A stretch of DNA of 39,310 nucleotides from the NCBI GenBank assembly GCA_965368335.1, contig CBDUMN010000026.1:1-39310 (forward strand), in the 5' to 3' direction. This DNA comes from CBDUMN01 sp965368335 (GTDB lineage: Bacteria > Pseudomonadota > Alphaproteobacteria > Rhodospirillales > JAPHRK01). This document shows positions 29,686 through 37,305 of the stretch, piece by piece. The notes under the pieces were generated by a model. It searched no databases and had not been told where the DNA came from. It saw only the letters and a program-made list of their open reading frames with translations. The stretch's first letter is position 1. Every line of letters begins with the position of its first letter. The position numbers and the translations under genes are program-made.

Positions 29686-31013
29686 AGAAACATCAAAGGC
29701 GGGGCCGCTCCCGCAAAAAAGGCGGCGCACCCCGGCTTTCTTCCGAACCGGTAACGGTCACGGTTGAGAGCCTTGGCGCACAAGGCGATGGCCTGGGCAA
29801 AACGAACGGCCAAACCTATTACCTTCCGCTGACCGTTCCCGGCGAAACCGTGACAGCCAAGGTGGTCGCCAAGCGAGGCGACGGCTGGCGCTGTCAGGTC
29901 ACCCACACCGAAAGCCCGAGCCGCGACCGGGTCGCGCCCCCCTGTCCCCACTACGGAACCTGCGGCGGCTGCACCCTGCAACACATCGCCGACCCGGTTT
30001 ACCGGGACTGGAAACGCAACTTGGTGGTCACCGCACTGAAACGTCAGGGGCTCACCCCCGAGGTGCTCCCACTGCAAAGCGTGCCACCGGGATCGCGGCG
30101 GCGAGCCACTTTCGAAGCCCTGATGACCGCCAACGGCTCCATCGTCGGCTTCAACCAAAGGCTCGGCAAGCAGGTGATCGATATCGACGCCTGCCCGCTG
30201 ATGGTCTCCGGCCTGAATGCCCTACTGCCGGCCCTCAAAGAAGCCGTCGCCGCTTTTGCCGCCCCCGGAGAACGAGGCGACATCGCCATCAACATGAGCG
30301 ACACCGGCCCCGACATCACCTTTATCTGGCCCGGCGGCCTCGACCGGCAGCGCCTTGAAGCGCTCTCTCAGTTTGCCGACGCCAAGGATGCCGCCCGGAT
30401 TTCCTGGCGCGACCCCAAGGGTCAGGAACCGGAACTGGTGGTCCAGCGCCGCCCAGCCGTCTTGAGCTTCGGCAAGGCATCGGTCGAACTTCCCGCCGCC
30501 GCCTTTTTGCAACCAAGCCGGGCGGGTGAAGCCTTGCTGGTCAAGGCGGTGCTTGACGGGCTAGAGGATACGCCGAAAAATATCGCCGATCTCTATGCGG
30601 GCTGCGGCAGCTTCACCTTCCCACTGGCCGAAACGAGAGCCCATGTCACGGCCTTTGAAGGGGCCGAATCACAAGTCCGGGCGCTTGAAACCGGTGCGGG
30701 ACGAGCCGACATGGGCGGCCGAATCACCGGGATCGTCCGCGATCTGGCGCGGCAGCCCTTAACGGTCAAGGAAGCCTCTCAATTCGATGCGGTGGTTTTC
30801 GATCCGCCTCGCGCCGGAGCCAAGGAACAGGTAGAAAAGCTCGCCCTTTCCGACGTGCCCCGGATCATCGGCGTCTCCTGCAACCCGGCCACCTTCGCCC
30901 GCGATGCCCGCATTCTCATCGATGGCGGCTATCAGCTCGAAAGCGTCACCCCGGTCGACCAATTCCCCTTCACCGGCCATATGGAAGTGGTCGGGGTATT
31001 TATAAAGGGATAA
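29682..31013 (+). CDS. Class I SAM-dependent RNA m5U methyltransferase (TrmA/RlmD family)
   Basis: 443 residues. An N-terminal TRAM-like domain (about 20-80) is followed by an iron-sulfur motif, PPCPHYGTCGGCTLQH, with a fourth Cys in DIDACPLM. The C-terminal methyltransferase has IADLYAGCGSFTFPLA (SAM site), FDPPRAGAKEQ and the nucleophile motif GVSCNPATFARD. RlmD methylates U1939 of 23S rRNA using this cluster; the exact target here is not proven. The GTG start at 29682 overlaps the stop of the lipoprotein gene, so it is translationally coupled to the mla operon although its job is unrelated. Confidence 0.9.
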   Translation: MKKHQRRGRSRKKGGAPRLSSEPVTVTVESLGAQGDGLGKTNGQTYYLPLTVPGETVTAKVVAKRGDGWRCQVTHTESPSRDRVAPPCPHYGTCGGCTLQHIADPVYRDWKRNLVVTALKRQGLTPEVLPLQSVPPGSRRRATFEALMTANGSIVGFNQRLGKQVIDIDACPLMVSGLNALLPALKEAVAAFAAPGERGDIAINMSDTGPDITFIWPGGLDRQRLEALSQFADAKDAARISWRDPKGQEPELVVQRRPAVLSFGKASVELPAAAFLQPSRAGEALLVKAVLDGLEDTPKNIADLYAGCGSFTFPLAETRAHVTAFEGAESQVRALETGAGRADMGGRITGIVRDLARQPLTVKEASQFDAVVFDPPRAGAKEQVEKLALSDVPRIIGVSCNPATFARDARILIDGGYQLESVTPVDQFPFTGHMEVVGVFIKG

Positions 31014-31014
31014 C

Positions 31015-31065
31015 AGGATACCCCACCTAACCTCCCCTAAAAGGGGGAGCCAGAGGGGGTATCCT
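31015..31065. repeat. Palindromic element between convergent rRNA methyltransferase and pheT genes
   Basis: AGGATACCCC (31015-31024) is repeated in perfect inverted form as GGGGTATCCT (31056-31065), with an inner CTCCCC-TAAAA-GGGGGAG hairpin. It starts 2 bp after one stop codon and ends 8 bp before the other. It probably serves as a bidirectional terminator and resembles dispersed C/G-rich intergenic palindromes. Confidence 0.6.
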
Positions 31066-31072
31066 TGCCAAT

Positions 31073-33559
31073 CTAGCTGCGCAGTTCACCGCCGGTTTTG
31101 CTGGTCACCTTGTCGATGACCTTCTTGGAAACCGCTTCGATTTCCTCGTCGGTTAAGGTTTTTTCCGTCGGCTGCAGAGTAACGTTGATGGCGACGGATT
31201 TTTTGTTCGCACCGAGCGATTCACCTTCAAAGACATCAAACACCGACGCCCCGACGATCAGGCCCTTGTCGGCCCCCAAGGCGGCGCGCAATACATCGCC
31301 TGCAGCAACCGAGCTATCGACGACGAAGGCGAAATCCCGTTCCACCGGCTGGAAAGACGCCAGTTTGAGAAGTGGACGAGCCGCCGATTTCTTGGCCTTG
31401 GGCTTGGGCAGATTGTCCACATGAACTTCAAACCCAACGATAGGCCCTTTGACACCCATTTTCTTTAAGATGCCGGGATGAATTTCACCGAAGGTGGCGA
31501 GCACGTTTTTCGGTCCCTGCTTGACGGTTCCGACCCGCCCCGGATGATAATAGTCCGGTCCGCCTTGCTCAATCTGCACCTTATCGGCACTGACCCCGAG
31601 AGCCTCCAGAATAGCCAAAGCATCGGCCTTGGCGTCGAACACATCGACCGGGCGGGACGGCTGAGCCCAGTTGCGCGGGCCGGTCGAAACAGACCGAATA
31701 CCCGTCGCCATCCAGGCTTGGTCCTCGGGCCCATCACCGGCAAACTGCGGTCCGACCTCAAAGAGCGCTTCTTCGGGAAGTCCACGGTCGGCGTTACGGC
31801 CAGCCGCGGCGATCAGGTTGGGCAGAATTGACGGCCGCATAATATCGAGGTCGCTGGAAATCGGATTGACCAGCCGCACGCTGTCCTGGCCACCGCCGAA
31901 CAGTTCGGCCTGATCGGACGGCAGGAAGGAATAGGTAACCGTCTCGATCATGCCCCGTGTGGCAAGCAGGCGGCGGGCCGTCGAGCGGCGCTGCTGTTCG
32001 ACCGTCAGCGCAGGCGTCGGCAGGTCGGTCGGACGCTCAAGCGGCACGGCCTCGATACGGTCGTAGCCGACCAAGCGCACCACCTCCTCAACCAGAGCCG
32101 CCTCACCGTCGTACCCGGCCTGAATGTCGGGTCTCCAAGCCGGAGCCTGGACGATAAAATCACCCTCCGTAATGGGACCAATCTCCTTAAACCCGTACGG
32201 ATTAGTCGGAGCCTCGACAACAAAATCATCTTCAGTGGCCCGCGACACCTCGCAACCGACCACGGTCAGGATGCGTTCGATCTCGGCTTCTTCCACGGAA
32301 ACACCGGTCAACCCTTCGACCCGGCCTTTGCGCAGAACGATCTCGCGCCGCCAATCGGGCTCTTCACCGGCGACAACCACATTGGAGGGCTCACCACCGC
32401 AGAGATCGAGAATCAACCGGGTGGCGATTTCTGTGGCGTCATGCAGGAAGCTTGGATCCACCCCACGCTCGAAGCGATAACGGGCGTCGGATTGGAGATT
32501 GAGCTTGCGGCCCGTGGTCGCCGTGCGCACGGAATCGAAATAGGCGGTTTCGAGGAACACATTGACCGTTTCCTCAGTGCAGCCGGAAACTTCGCCGCCC
32601 ATGACGCCAGCAATGGCCTCGGCGACTTTCTCGTCGGCGATCACCGTCATGGTCTCGTCCAGTTCGTATTCCTTGCCGTCCAGCGCGAGAATCTTCTCGC
32701 CCGGCTTGGCGAAACGCACATGGATATCGCCATGAACCTTGTCGGCGTCGAACACATGGAGCGGGCGGCAAAGGTCGTAGGTCACCAGATTGGTGATATC
32801 GACCAGCGCCGAAATCGGGCGCAGCCCGATGGCCAGCAGACGATCCTGCAGCCACTTGGGCGAAGGACCGTTCTTAACGCCCTTGATGTAACGCCCGACA
32901 AACATCGGACAGGCATCCTTGGCGTCGTCGGTGAAGTCGAGATGCACCTGTTTGGGGCTTTCGAATTTACCCTCAACGGCATCGGTATTGAGCGGCTTCA
33001 GGGTACCGATCCCGGCAGCGGCCAGATCGCGGGCGACACCGCGCACACCGAGGCAGTCACCCCGGTTGGGCGTAATGGCGATTTCGATCACCGGATCGTT
33101 AAGACCCATCACATCGACAGCGGGCGCACCGACCTCGGCGTCGGCGTCGAGCTCGACAATACCGTCATGCGCGTCGCTCAAGCCCATTTCCCGTTCCGAC
33201 AGCATCATTCCGTTGGAATCCACGCCGCGGATGGTCGCCGGTTTCAGGGTGAAGTCGATGCCCGGCACATACATGCCCGAACCGCCGAACACGCCTTTCA
33301 GGCCCTTGCGCGCATTGGGAGCGCCGCAAACTACCTGCAAGGTTTCCTTACCGTTATTGACGGTCAGGACCTGCAGCTTATCGGCATCGGGATGCTTTTC
33401 GGCCGTCAACACTTCACCGACGACGAAATCTTCCAGACCCTTGGCCCGGTCCTCAACGCCTTCAAGCTCAAGACCGATCATCGTCAGGGCCTCGGTGATT
33501 TCAGTGAGGCTCGCCTCGGTGTCCAAATGTTCTTTCAACCAACTCAGAGTGAATTTCAT
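31073..33559 (-). CDS. pheT: Phenylalanine-tRNA ligase beta subunit
   Basis: 828 residues, normal for the bacterial beta subunit (about 800). Order: N-terminal MKFTLSWLKEHLD, tRNA-binding OB domain (about 40-150, VVGEVLTAEKHPDADKLQVL), B3/B4 editing domain (about 210-385, RYIKGVKNGPSPKWLQDRL), B5 domain (about 410-490), the class II-like core, and a C-terminal FDX-ACB domain (about 735-828, RDFAFVVDSSVAAGDVLRAAL). It forms the alpha2-beta2 enzyme with PheS that charges tRNA-Phe. Its ATG overlaps the pheS stop by 4 bp. Confidence 0.97.
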   Translation of the reverse strand: MKFTLSWLKEHLDTEASLTEITEALTMIGLELEGVEDRAKGLEDFVVGEVLTAEKHPDADKLQVLTVNNGKETLQVVCGAPNARKGLKGVFGGSGMYVPGIDFTLKPATIRGVDSNGMMLSEREMGLSDAHDGIVELDADAEVGAPAVDVMGLNDPVIEIAITPNRGDCLGVRGVARDLAAAGIGTLKPLNTDAVEGKFESPKQVHLDFTDDAKDACPMFVGRYIKGVKNGPSPKWLQDRLLAIGLRPISALVDITNLVTYDLCRPLHVFDADKVHGDIHVRFAKPGEKILALDGKEYELDETMTVIADEKVAEAIAGVMGGEVSGCTEETVNVFLETAYFDSVRTATTGRKLNLQSDARYRFERGVDPSFLHDATEIATRLILDLCGGEPSNVVVAGEEPDWRREIVLRKGRVEGLTGVSVEEAEIERILTVVGCEVSRATEDDFVVEAPTNPYGFKEIGPITEGDFIVQAPAWRPDIQAGYDGEAALVEEVVRLVGYDRIEAVPLERPTDLPTPALTVEQQRRSTARRLLATRGMIETVTYSFLPSDQAELFGGGQDSVRLVNPISSDLDIMRPSILPNLIAAAGRNADRGLPEEALFEVGPQFAGDGPEDQAWMATGIRSVSTGPRNWAQPSRPVDVFDAKADALAILEALGVSADKVQIEQGGPDYYHPGRVGTVKQGPKNVLATFGEIHPGILKKMGVKGPIVGFEVHVDNLPKPKAKKSAARPLLKLASFQPVERDFAFVVDSSVAAGDVLRAALGADKGLIVGASVFDVFEGESLGANKKSVAINVTLQPTEKTLTDEEIEAVSKKVIDKVTSKTGGELRS

Positions 33560-34632
33560 CGGTCGAGCCCTCCTACCATGCTGGGTATGGACAGGCTGGG
33601 AAAGCCGTAGTGCCTCAGCCAGCGCAGGTCGGATTCATAGAAAGTGCGAAGATCGGGAATGCCGTATTTCAACATAGCCATGCGTTCGACCCCAATGCCG
33701 AAGGCGAAGCCCTGGTATTTGGTCGAATCGATGCCGCAGTTCTCAAGAACGTGCGGGTTGACCATGCCCGAGCCGAGAATTTCCAACCAATCGTCGCCAT
33801 GGCCGATCTTGAATTCACCGCCTTCGCGGGTGCAGCCGATATCCACTTCCGCCGAGGGCTCGGTGAAGGGGAAATAGCTCGGACGGAAGCGCACGGGCAG
33901 ATCGTCGACGCCGAAGAAGGCGCGGCAGAAATCGATCAGACAGCCTTTGAGGTGACCCATGTGGGTTTTTTCGTCAATCACCAGACCTTCGATCTGATGG
34001 AACATGGGCGAGTGCGTCGCATCGTAGTCGCAGCGATAGGTCCGCCCCGGACAGACGATACGGATCGGCGGCTCTTCCTTCATCATGGTCCTGATCTGCA
34101 CCGGCGAGGTGTGAGTGCGCAGCACCATGCGGTGACCGTCTTTTTCATTGGGCAGATAGAAGGTGTCGTGTTCCTGGCGGGCCGGATGTTCGGGCGGAAT
34201 ATTGAGAGCCGAGAAGTTGTACCAGTCCTCTTCGATGTCGGGCCCTTCGGCGACGGTGAAGCCCATTTCACCGAGGATGGCGACCGCTTCGTCGATGGTC
34301 TGGCTGATCGGATGGATGCTGCCTTGTGATTCGGGGCGCACCGGCAGGGTTACGTCGACAGTCTCGGCCGCCAGCTTGGCGTCCAGCTCGGCCGACGCCA
34401 GCCCTTCCTTGCGGGCCTCGATGGCCTTGGCCACCTCGCCTTTTAAGATGTTGAGCGCTTTACCGGCTTCCTTGCGGGCTTCCGGGTCCATCTGGCCCAA
34501 ATCTTTCATAAGGCCGGTGATGCGCCCTTTTTTGCCCAAGGCTTCGACGCGCACGTCATCGAGGGTTTTCAAATCCCCCGCCGCGCTGACCGCATCCAAG
34601 AGTTCGGATCGCAGGGTTTCGACGTTATCCAT
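33556..34632 (-). CDS. pheS: Phenylalanine-tRNA ligase alpha subunit
   Basis: 358 residues. An N-terminal coiled-coil arm (about 1-90) precedes the class II catalytic core: HPISQTIDEAVAILGEMGF, motif 2 (PGRTYRCDYDATHSPMFHQIEGLVID) and motif 3 (GFAFGIGVERMAMLKYGIPDLR). GGAAG lies nine bases before the ATG. A terminator-like hairpin separates it from rplT, so pheST may be partly uncoupled from the ribosomal protein genes. Confidence 0.97.
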   Translation of the reverse strand: MDNVETLRSELLDAVSAAGDLKTLDDVRVEALGKKGRITGLMKDLGQMDPEARKEAGKALNILKGEVAKAIEARKEGLASAELDAKLAAETVDVTLPVRPESQGSIHPISQTIDEAVAILGEMGFTVAEGPDIEEDWYNFSALNIPPEHPARQEHDTFYLPNEKDGHRMVLRTHTSPVQIRTMMKEEPPIRIVCPGRTYRCDYDATHSPMFHQIEGLVIDEKTHMGHLKGCLIDFCRAFFGVDDLPVRFRPSYFPFTEPSAEVDIGCTREGGEFKIGHGDDWLEILGSGMVNPHVLENCGIDSTKYQGFAFGIGVERMAMLKYGIPDLRTFYESDLRWLRHYGFPSLSIPSMVGGLDR

Positions 34633-34653
34633 ATAACTAACTTCCCATACAGC

Positions 34654-34688
34654 AAAAGGGGCCCTGAGCGGAACTCAGGACCCCCTTT
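34654..34688 (-). terminator. Hairpin terminator or attenuator between rplT and pheS
   Basis: A 15-bp stem with two G-T wobbles (34688-34674 with 34668-34654), loop TTCCG, followed on the minus strand by TTTT at the stem base. It lies about 38 bp after the rplT stop and 22 bp before the pheS ATG. It could end the rpmI-rplT transcript or limit read-through into pheST. Confidence 0.68.
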
Positions 34689-34725
34689 AAATACAGACCA
34701 GATGTTTAGAACGCTAAGAAGCGCT

Positions 34726-35091
34726 TTAAGCGGTCTTGGCGAGAGCGGCCTGAGCCTGATCCACCAAAGCTTTAAAGGCCTCCGGTTCACGGATGGCGAG
34801 GTCGGAAAGAACCTTACGGTCGATCTCGACGCCAGCCTTGTTGAGGCCGTCCATCATCCGGGAATAGGTCAAACCGTGTTCGCGGGCGCCGGCGTTGATC
34901 CGCTGGATCCACAGAGCGCGGAAAGCGCGCTTCTTGTTGCGACGGTCGCGGTAAGCGTACTGAAGACCTTTTTCGACCTTCTCGACGGCGACACGGAAAG
35001 AACTGTTATTACGGCCTTGGTAGCCCTTGGCCATTTTGATGACTTTTTTGTGCCGGGCGGCACGGTTCGTACCTGCGGTAACGCGGGACAT
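34726..35091 (-). CDS. rplT: 50S ribosomal protein L20
   Basis: 121 residues, normal for L20. It starts MSRVTAGTNRAARHKKVIKMAKGYQGRNNSSF and has RDRRNKKRAFRALWIQRINAGAREHG, the conserved RNA-binding helix region. L20 binds 23S rRNA early in 50S assembly and in other bacteria represses its own operon. AAGGAG lies eight bases before the ATG. It is 18 bp after rpmI. Confidence 0.97.
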   Translation of the reverse strand: MSRVTAGTNRAARHKKVIKMAKGYQGRNNSSFRVAVEKVEKGLQYAYRDRRNKKRAFRALWIQRINAGAREHGLTYSRMMDGLNKAGVEIDRKVLSDLAIREPEAFKALVDQAQAALAKTA

Positions 35092-35109
35092 AGCTGACGC
35101 TCCTTAAAC

Positions 35110-35307
35110 TTAGCCGTTGGGCAGATAGGTTTTGACCATCTTGGCGTCCTGGGGAGCAAGAATCATAGTTCCCCGGGCCTGACGGATCATTTTGGTGGGC
35201 CGCTTGCGCATGCCGTGGCGCTTATAGGCGACGGCGGCTTTGACCTTACCGGTAGCGGTCAGCTTGAAGCGCTTCTTGGCGCTCGACTTCGTCTTCAACT
35301 TGGGCAT
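35110..35307 (-). CDS. rpmI: 50S ribosomal protein L35
   Basis: 65 residues: MPKLKTKSSAKKRFKLTATG and HGMRKRPTKMIRQARG are the L35 signature. The frame is open 39 codons further upstream, but ATG 35307 is the family start and has AAAGGA about eight bases before it. The promoter and a leader hairpin lie within the upstream 120 bp, so this gene begins its own transcription unit. Confidence 0.97.
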   Translation of the reverse strand: MPKLKTKSSAKKRFKLTATGKVKAAVAYKRHGMRKRPTKMIRQARGTMILAPQDAKMVKTYLPNG

Positions 35308-35320
35308 TTCGACGTCCTTT

Positions 35321-35343
35321 AAAAAAAACTGTGGTCGTCCACA
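35321..35343 (-). promoter_or_regulatory. Terminator-like leader hairpin before rpmI (possible attenuator)
   Basis: In the leader, TGTGG-ACGA-CCACA (35343-35330) is followed by G and eight T (35328-35321), then at once by the rpmI Shine-Dalgarno AAAGGA. An alternative stem GGCGGT/ACCGCC forms just upstream. The arrangement suggests attenuation, perhaps by L20 or L35. Confidence 0.5.
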
Positions 35344-35395
35344 TCTAGGCGGTTGGGCATACCCTATAGGCCGCACCGCCCGGTTCGAAGCGCGG

Positions 35396-35424
35396 GTTAT
35401 AGCGGGCAAGCGCAGGGAAAGCAA
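35396..35424 (-). promoter_or_regulatory. Promoter of rpmI-rplT
   Basis: TTGCTT (35424-35419) and TATAAC (35401-35396, 5 of 6) with a 17-bp spacer on the minus strand, immediately downstream of acr3. Transcription would start near 35389 and give a leader of about 82 nt. Confidence 0.6.
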
Positions 35425-35445
35425 GGGCTATTCGGCCTATTGGGG

Positions 35446-36522
35446 CTATGCGCCGCGCCGCTCATACCAGGATCGCGTCCCATTGACGATCCGCACGACG
35501 GAAAGCATCACCGGCACCTCGACCAAAACCCCAACGACCGTGGCAAGCGCAGCGCCGGAATTGAAGCCGAACAATCCGATGGCCGTCGCCACCGCCAACT
35601 CGAAGAAGTTGCTCGCGCCAATCAGGGCGGAAGGCGCGGCGACGCAATGGGCCACGCCGAACTGACGATTGAGCAGGTACGCCAGCCCCGAGTTGAAATA
35701 GACCTGAATCAGGATCGGCACGGCCAACAGCAGGATGATCAAAGGCTGGGCGAGAATCTGCTCTCCCTGAAAACCGAACAGCAGCACCAGGGTCGCCAGC
35801 AGGGCCGTGAGCGACAAAGGCTGCAGGGCCGAAAGGGTTTTCTGCAAGGCCGCATCATCGCCGTTTCTCAACAAAGCCGCCCGCCAGACTTGAGCGACCA
35901 GGACCGGAACAACGATGAACACCAACACCGAAATCAGCAGGGTATCCCAAGGCACGACAATCGACGAGAGCCCCAAAAGCAGACCGACGATGGGAGCGAA
36001 GGCGAAAATCATGATGCTGTCGTTGAGCGCCACCTGAGTGAGCGTAAAGTGCGGCTCGCCATCCGACAGGTTGCTCCAGACGAAGACCATGGCCGTGCAG
36101 GGGGCGGCGGCGAGAATGATCAATCCGGCGATATAGGAATCGATCTGATCGGCCGGCAGCATGGGGCGAAACAGATAGCCAATGAACAACGCCCCCAAGG
36201 CAGCCATGGAGAACGGCTTGACCGCCCAGTTGATAAACAGGGTCACGCCGACGCCGCGCCAATGCTCTTTGACATGGTGGAGCGCCTTGAAGTCGATTTT
36301 CAAAAGCATGGGAACGATCATCAGCCAGACCAGCACCGCCACGGGCATATTGACCCTGGCGATCTCGGCCTGCCCGATTGTCTGGAAGGGCGCGGGGAAA
36401 AAGTGTCCTAACGCAATACCCAGCACGATGCAAAGCGCCACCCAGACCGTTAGATAGCGTTCGAATGTTCCCATTTGGCCAGATTTTTCTTTCGGCTCGG
36501 CATGATTGGACTGTTCGTTCAC
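35446..36522 (-). CDS. acr3: ACR3 family arsenite efflux transporter
   Basis: 358 residues with about ten transmembrane helices. Family hallmarks: GTFERYLTVWVALCIVLGIALGHFFP at the start, LIILAAAPCTAMVFVWSNL with the conserved Cys of Acr3, and NSGLAYLLNRQFGVAHCVAAPSALIGASNFFELAVATAIGLFG. Acr3 exports arsenite by proton-motive force. No arsR, arsC or other ars gene is present. It sits between infC and rpmI on the same strand, an unusual place. The start is GTG 36522 with AGGAG about six bases upstream. An infC terminator precedes it, and I see no clear own promoter in the 42 bp left. Confidence 0.93.
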   Translation of the reverse strand: MNEQSNHAEPKEKSGQMGTFERYLTVWVALCIVLGIALGHFFPAPFQTIGQAEIARVNMPVAVLVWLMIVPMLLKIDFKALHHVKEHWRGVGVTLFINWAVKPFSMAALGALFIGYLFRPMLPADQIDSYIAGLIILAAAPCTAMVFVWSNLSDGEPHFTLTQVALNDSIMIFAFAPIVGLLLGLSSIVVPWDTLLISVLVFIVVPVLVAQVWRAALLRNGDDAALQKTLSALQPLSLTALLATLVLLFGFQGEQILAQPLIILLLAVPILIQVYFNSGLAYLLNRQFGVAHCVAAPSALIGASNFFELAVATAIGLFGFNSGAALATVVGVLVEVPVMLSVVRIVNGTRSWYERRGA

Positions 36523-36564
36523 CAGCGTCTCCTGCTCAGTTTATTAAACAACCGAGACCAAACA

Positions 36565-36593
36565 AAAAAACACCCGCTAAAACTGGCGGGTGC
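36565..36593 (-). terminator. Rho-independent terminator after infC
   Basis: CACCCGC (36593-36587) pairs with GCGGGTG (36578-36572) around an 8-nt loop, followed by seven T. It lies about 29 bp after the infC stop. Confidence 0.87.
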
Positions 36594-36621
36594 TTTTACA
36601 AATCACTTAGCGCTAAAGCGC

Positions 36622-37164
36622 TTACTGGGTCGAGGCCAGAACCATGATCATCTGACGACCTTCCATCTTCGGCGTCAGTTCGACCTTGGAAAGCTCCTCC
36701 AGATCGCCCTGGAAGCGTCGCAGGACTTCCATGCCCAACTCCTGGCGCGACAACTCACGACCGCGGAAACGGATGGTCACCTTAACCTTATCGCCTGCAG
36801 TGAGAAACTTGGTCGCGTTCTTGAGCTTGACCTGATAGTCGTGCTCATCGATGCCGGGACGCATCTTGATCTCTTTGACGTCGATGACCTTCTGCTTCTT
36901 CTTGGCCTCGGCTTTCTTCTTCTGGAGTTCGTACTTGTACTTTCCGTAGTCCAGAATTTTGCAAACCGGCGGTTCGGCGTTGGGAGAGACCTCGACCAGA
37001 TCGAGCCCGGCAGCAATAGCGGCCTCAATACCTTCTTTAACGCTGACGACGCCGACCATCTCTCCGTCGGCTCCGACAAGGCGAATTTTGGGGGCGTCGA
37101 TATCTTCGTTGACGCGCGGTCCGGTATCCTTGGACGGCGGCGCCGCAAACGGTCTTCTGGCTAT
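36622..37164 (-). CDS. infC: Translation initiation factor IF-3, with an apparent ATA start codon
   Basis: 180 residues from ATA 37164, the same length as E. coli IF-3. The conserved N-terminus RRPFAAPPSKDTGPRVNEDI is encoded in frame, followed by LVEVSPNAEPPVCKILDYGKYKYE and KEIKMRPGIDEHDYQVKLKN. Between an in-frame TAA at 37197-37195 and the ATG at 37059 there is no ATG, GTG, TTG or CTG codon. AGGAGA (37176-37171) lies six bases before the ATA. IF-3 rejects non-canonical starts, and E. coli infC begins with AUU for autoregulation, so a rare start is expected. Starting at 37059 would delete 35 conserved residues. Confidence 0.93.
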   Translation of the reverse strand: MARRPFAAPPSKDTGPRVNEDIDAPKIRLVGADGEMVGVVSVKEGIEAAIAAGLDLVEVSPNAEPPVCKILDYGKYKYELQKKKAEAKKKQKVIDVKEIKMRPGIDEHDYQVKLKNATKFLTAGDKVKVTIRFRGRELSRQELGMEVLRRFQGDLEELSKVELTPKMEGRQMIMVLASTQ

Positions 37165-37242
37165 GCCACTTCTCCTATTGCCATCCGCTGCCGCCGCTTA
37201 AAACATTCTTCGAACAGGACACCCTCCTATCCAGCCAACGCC

Positions 37243-37271
37243 AAAAACCCGCGCCGGTAAGTCCCCCGGCG
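37243..37271 (-). terminator. Likely terminator after thrS
   Basis: CGCCGG (37271-37266) pairs with CCGGCG (37257-37252) around an 8-nt loop, then CGGG and TTTTT (37247-37243). It lies about 35 bp after the thrS stop and upstream of infC. Confidence 0.5.
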
Positions 37272-37305
37272 GCACGCGGTTTAACTATAACTCTATGACG
37301 CCTCC

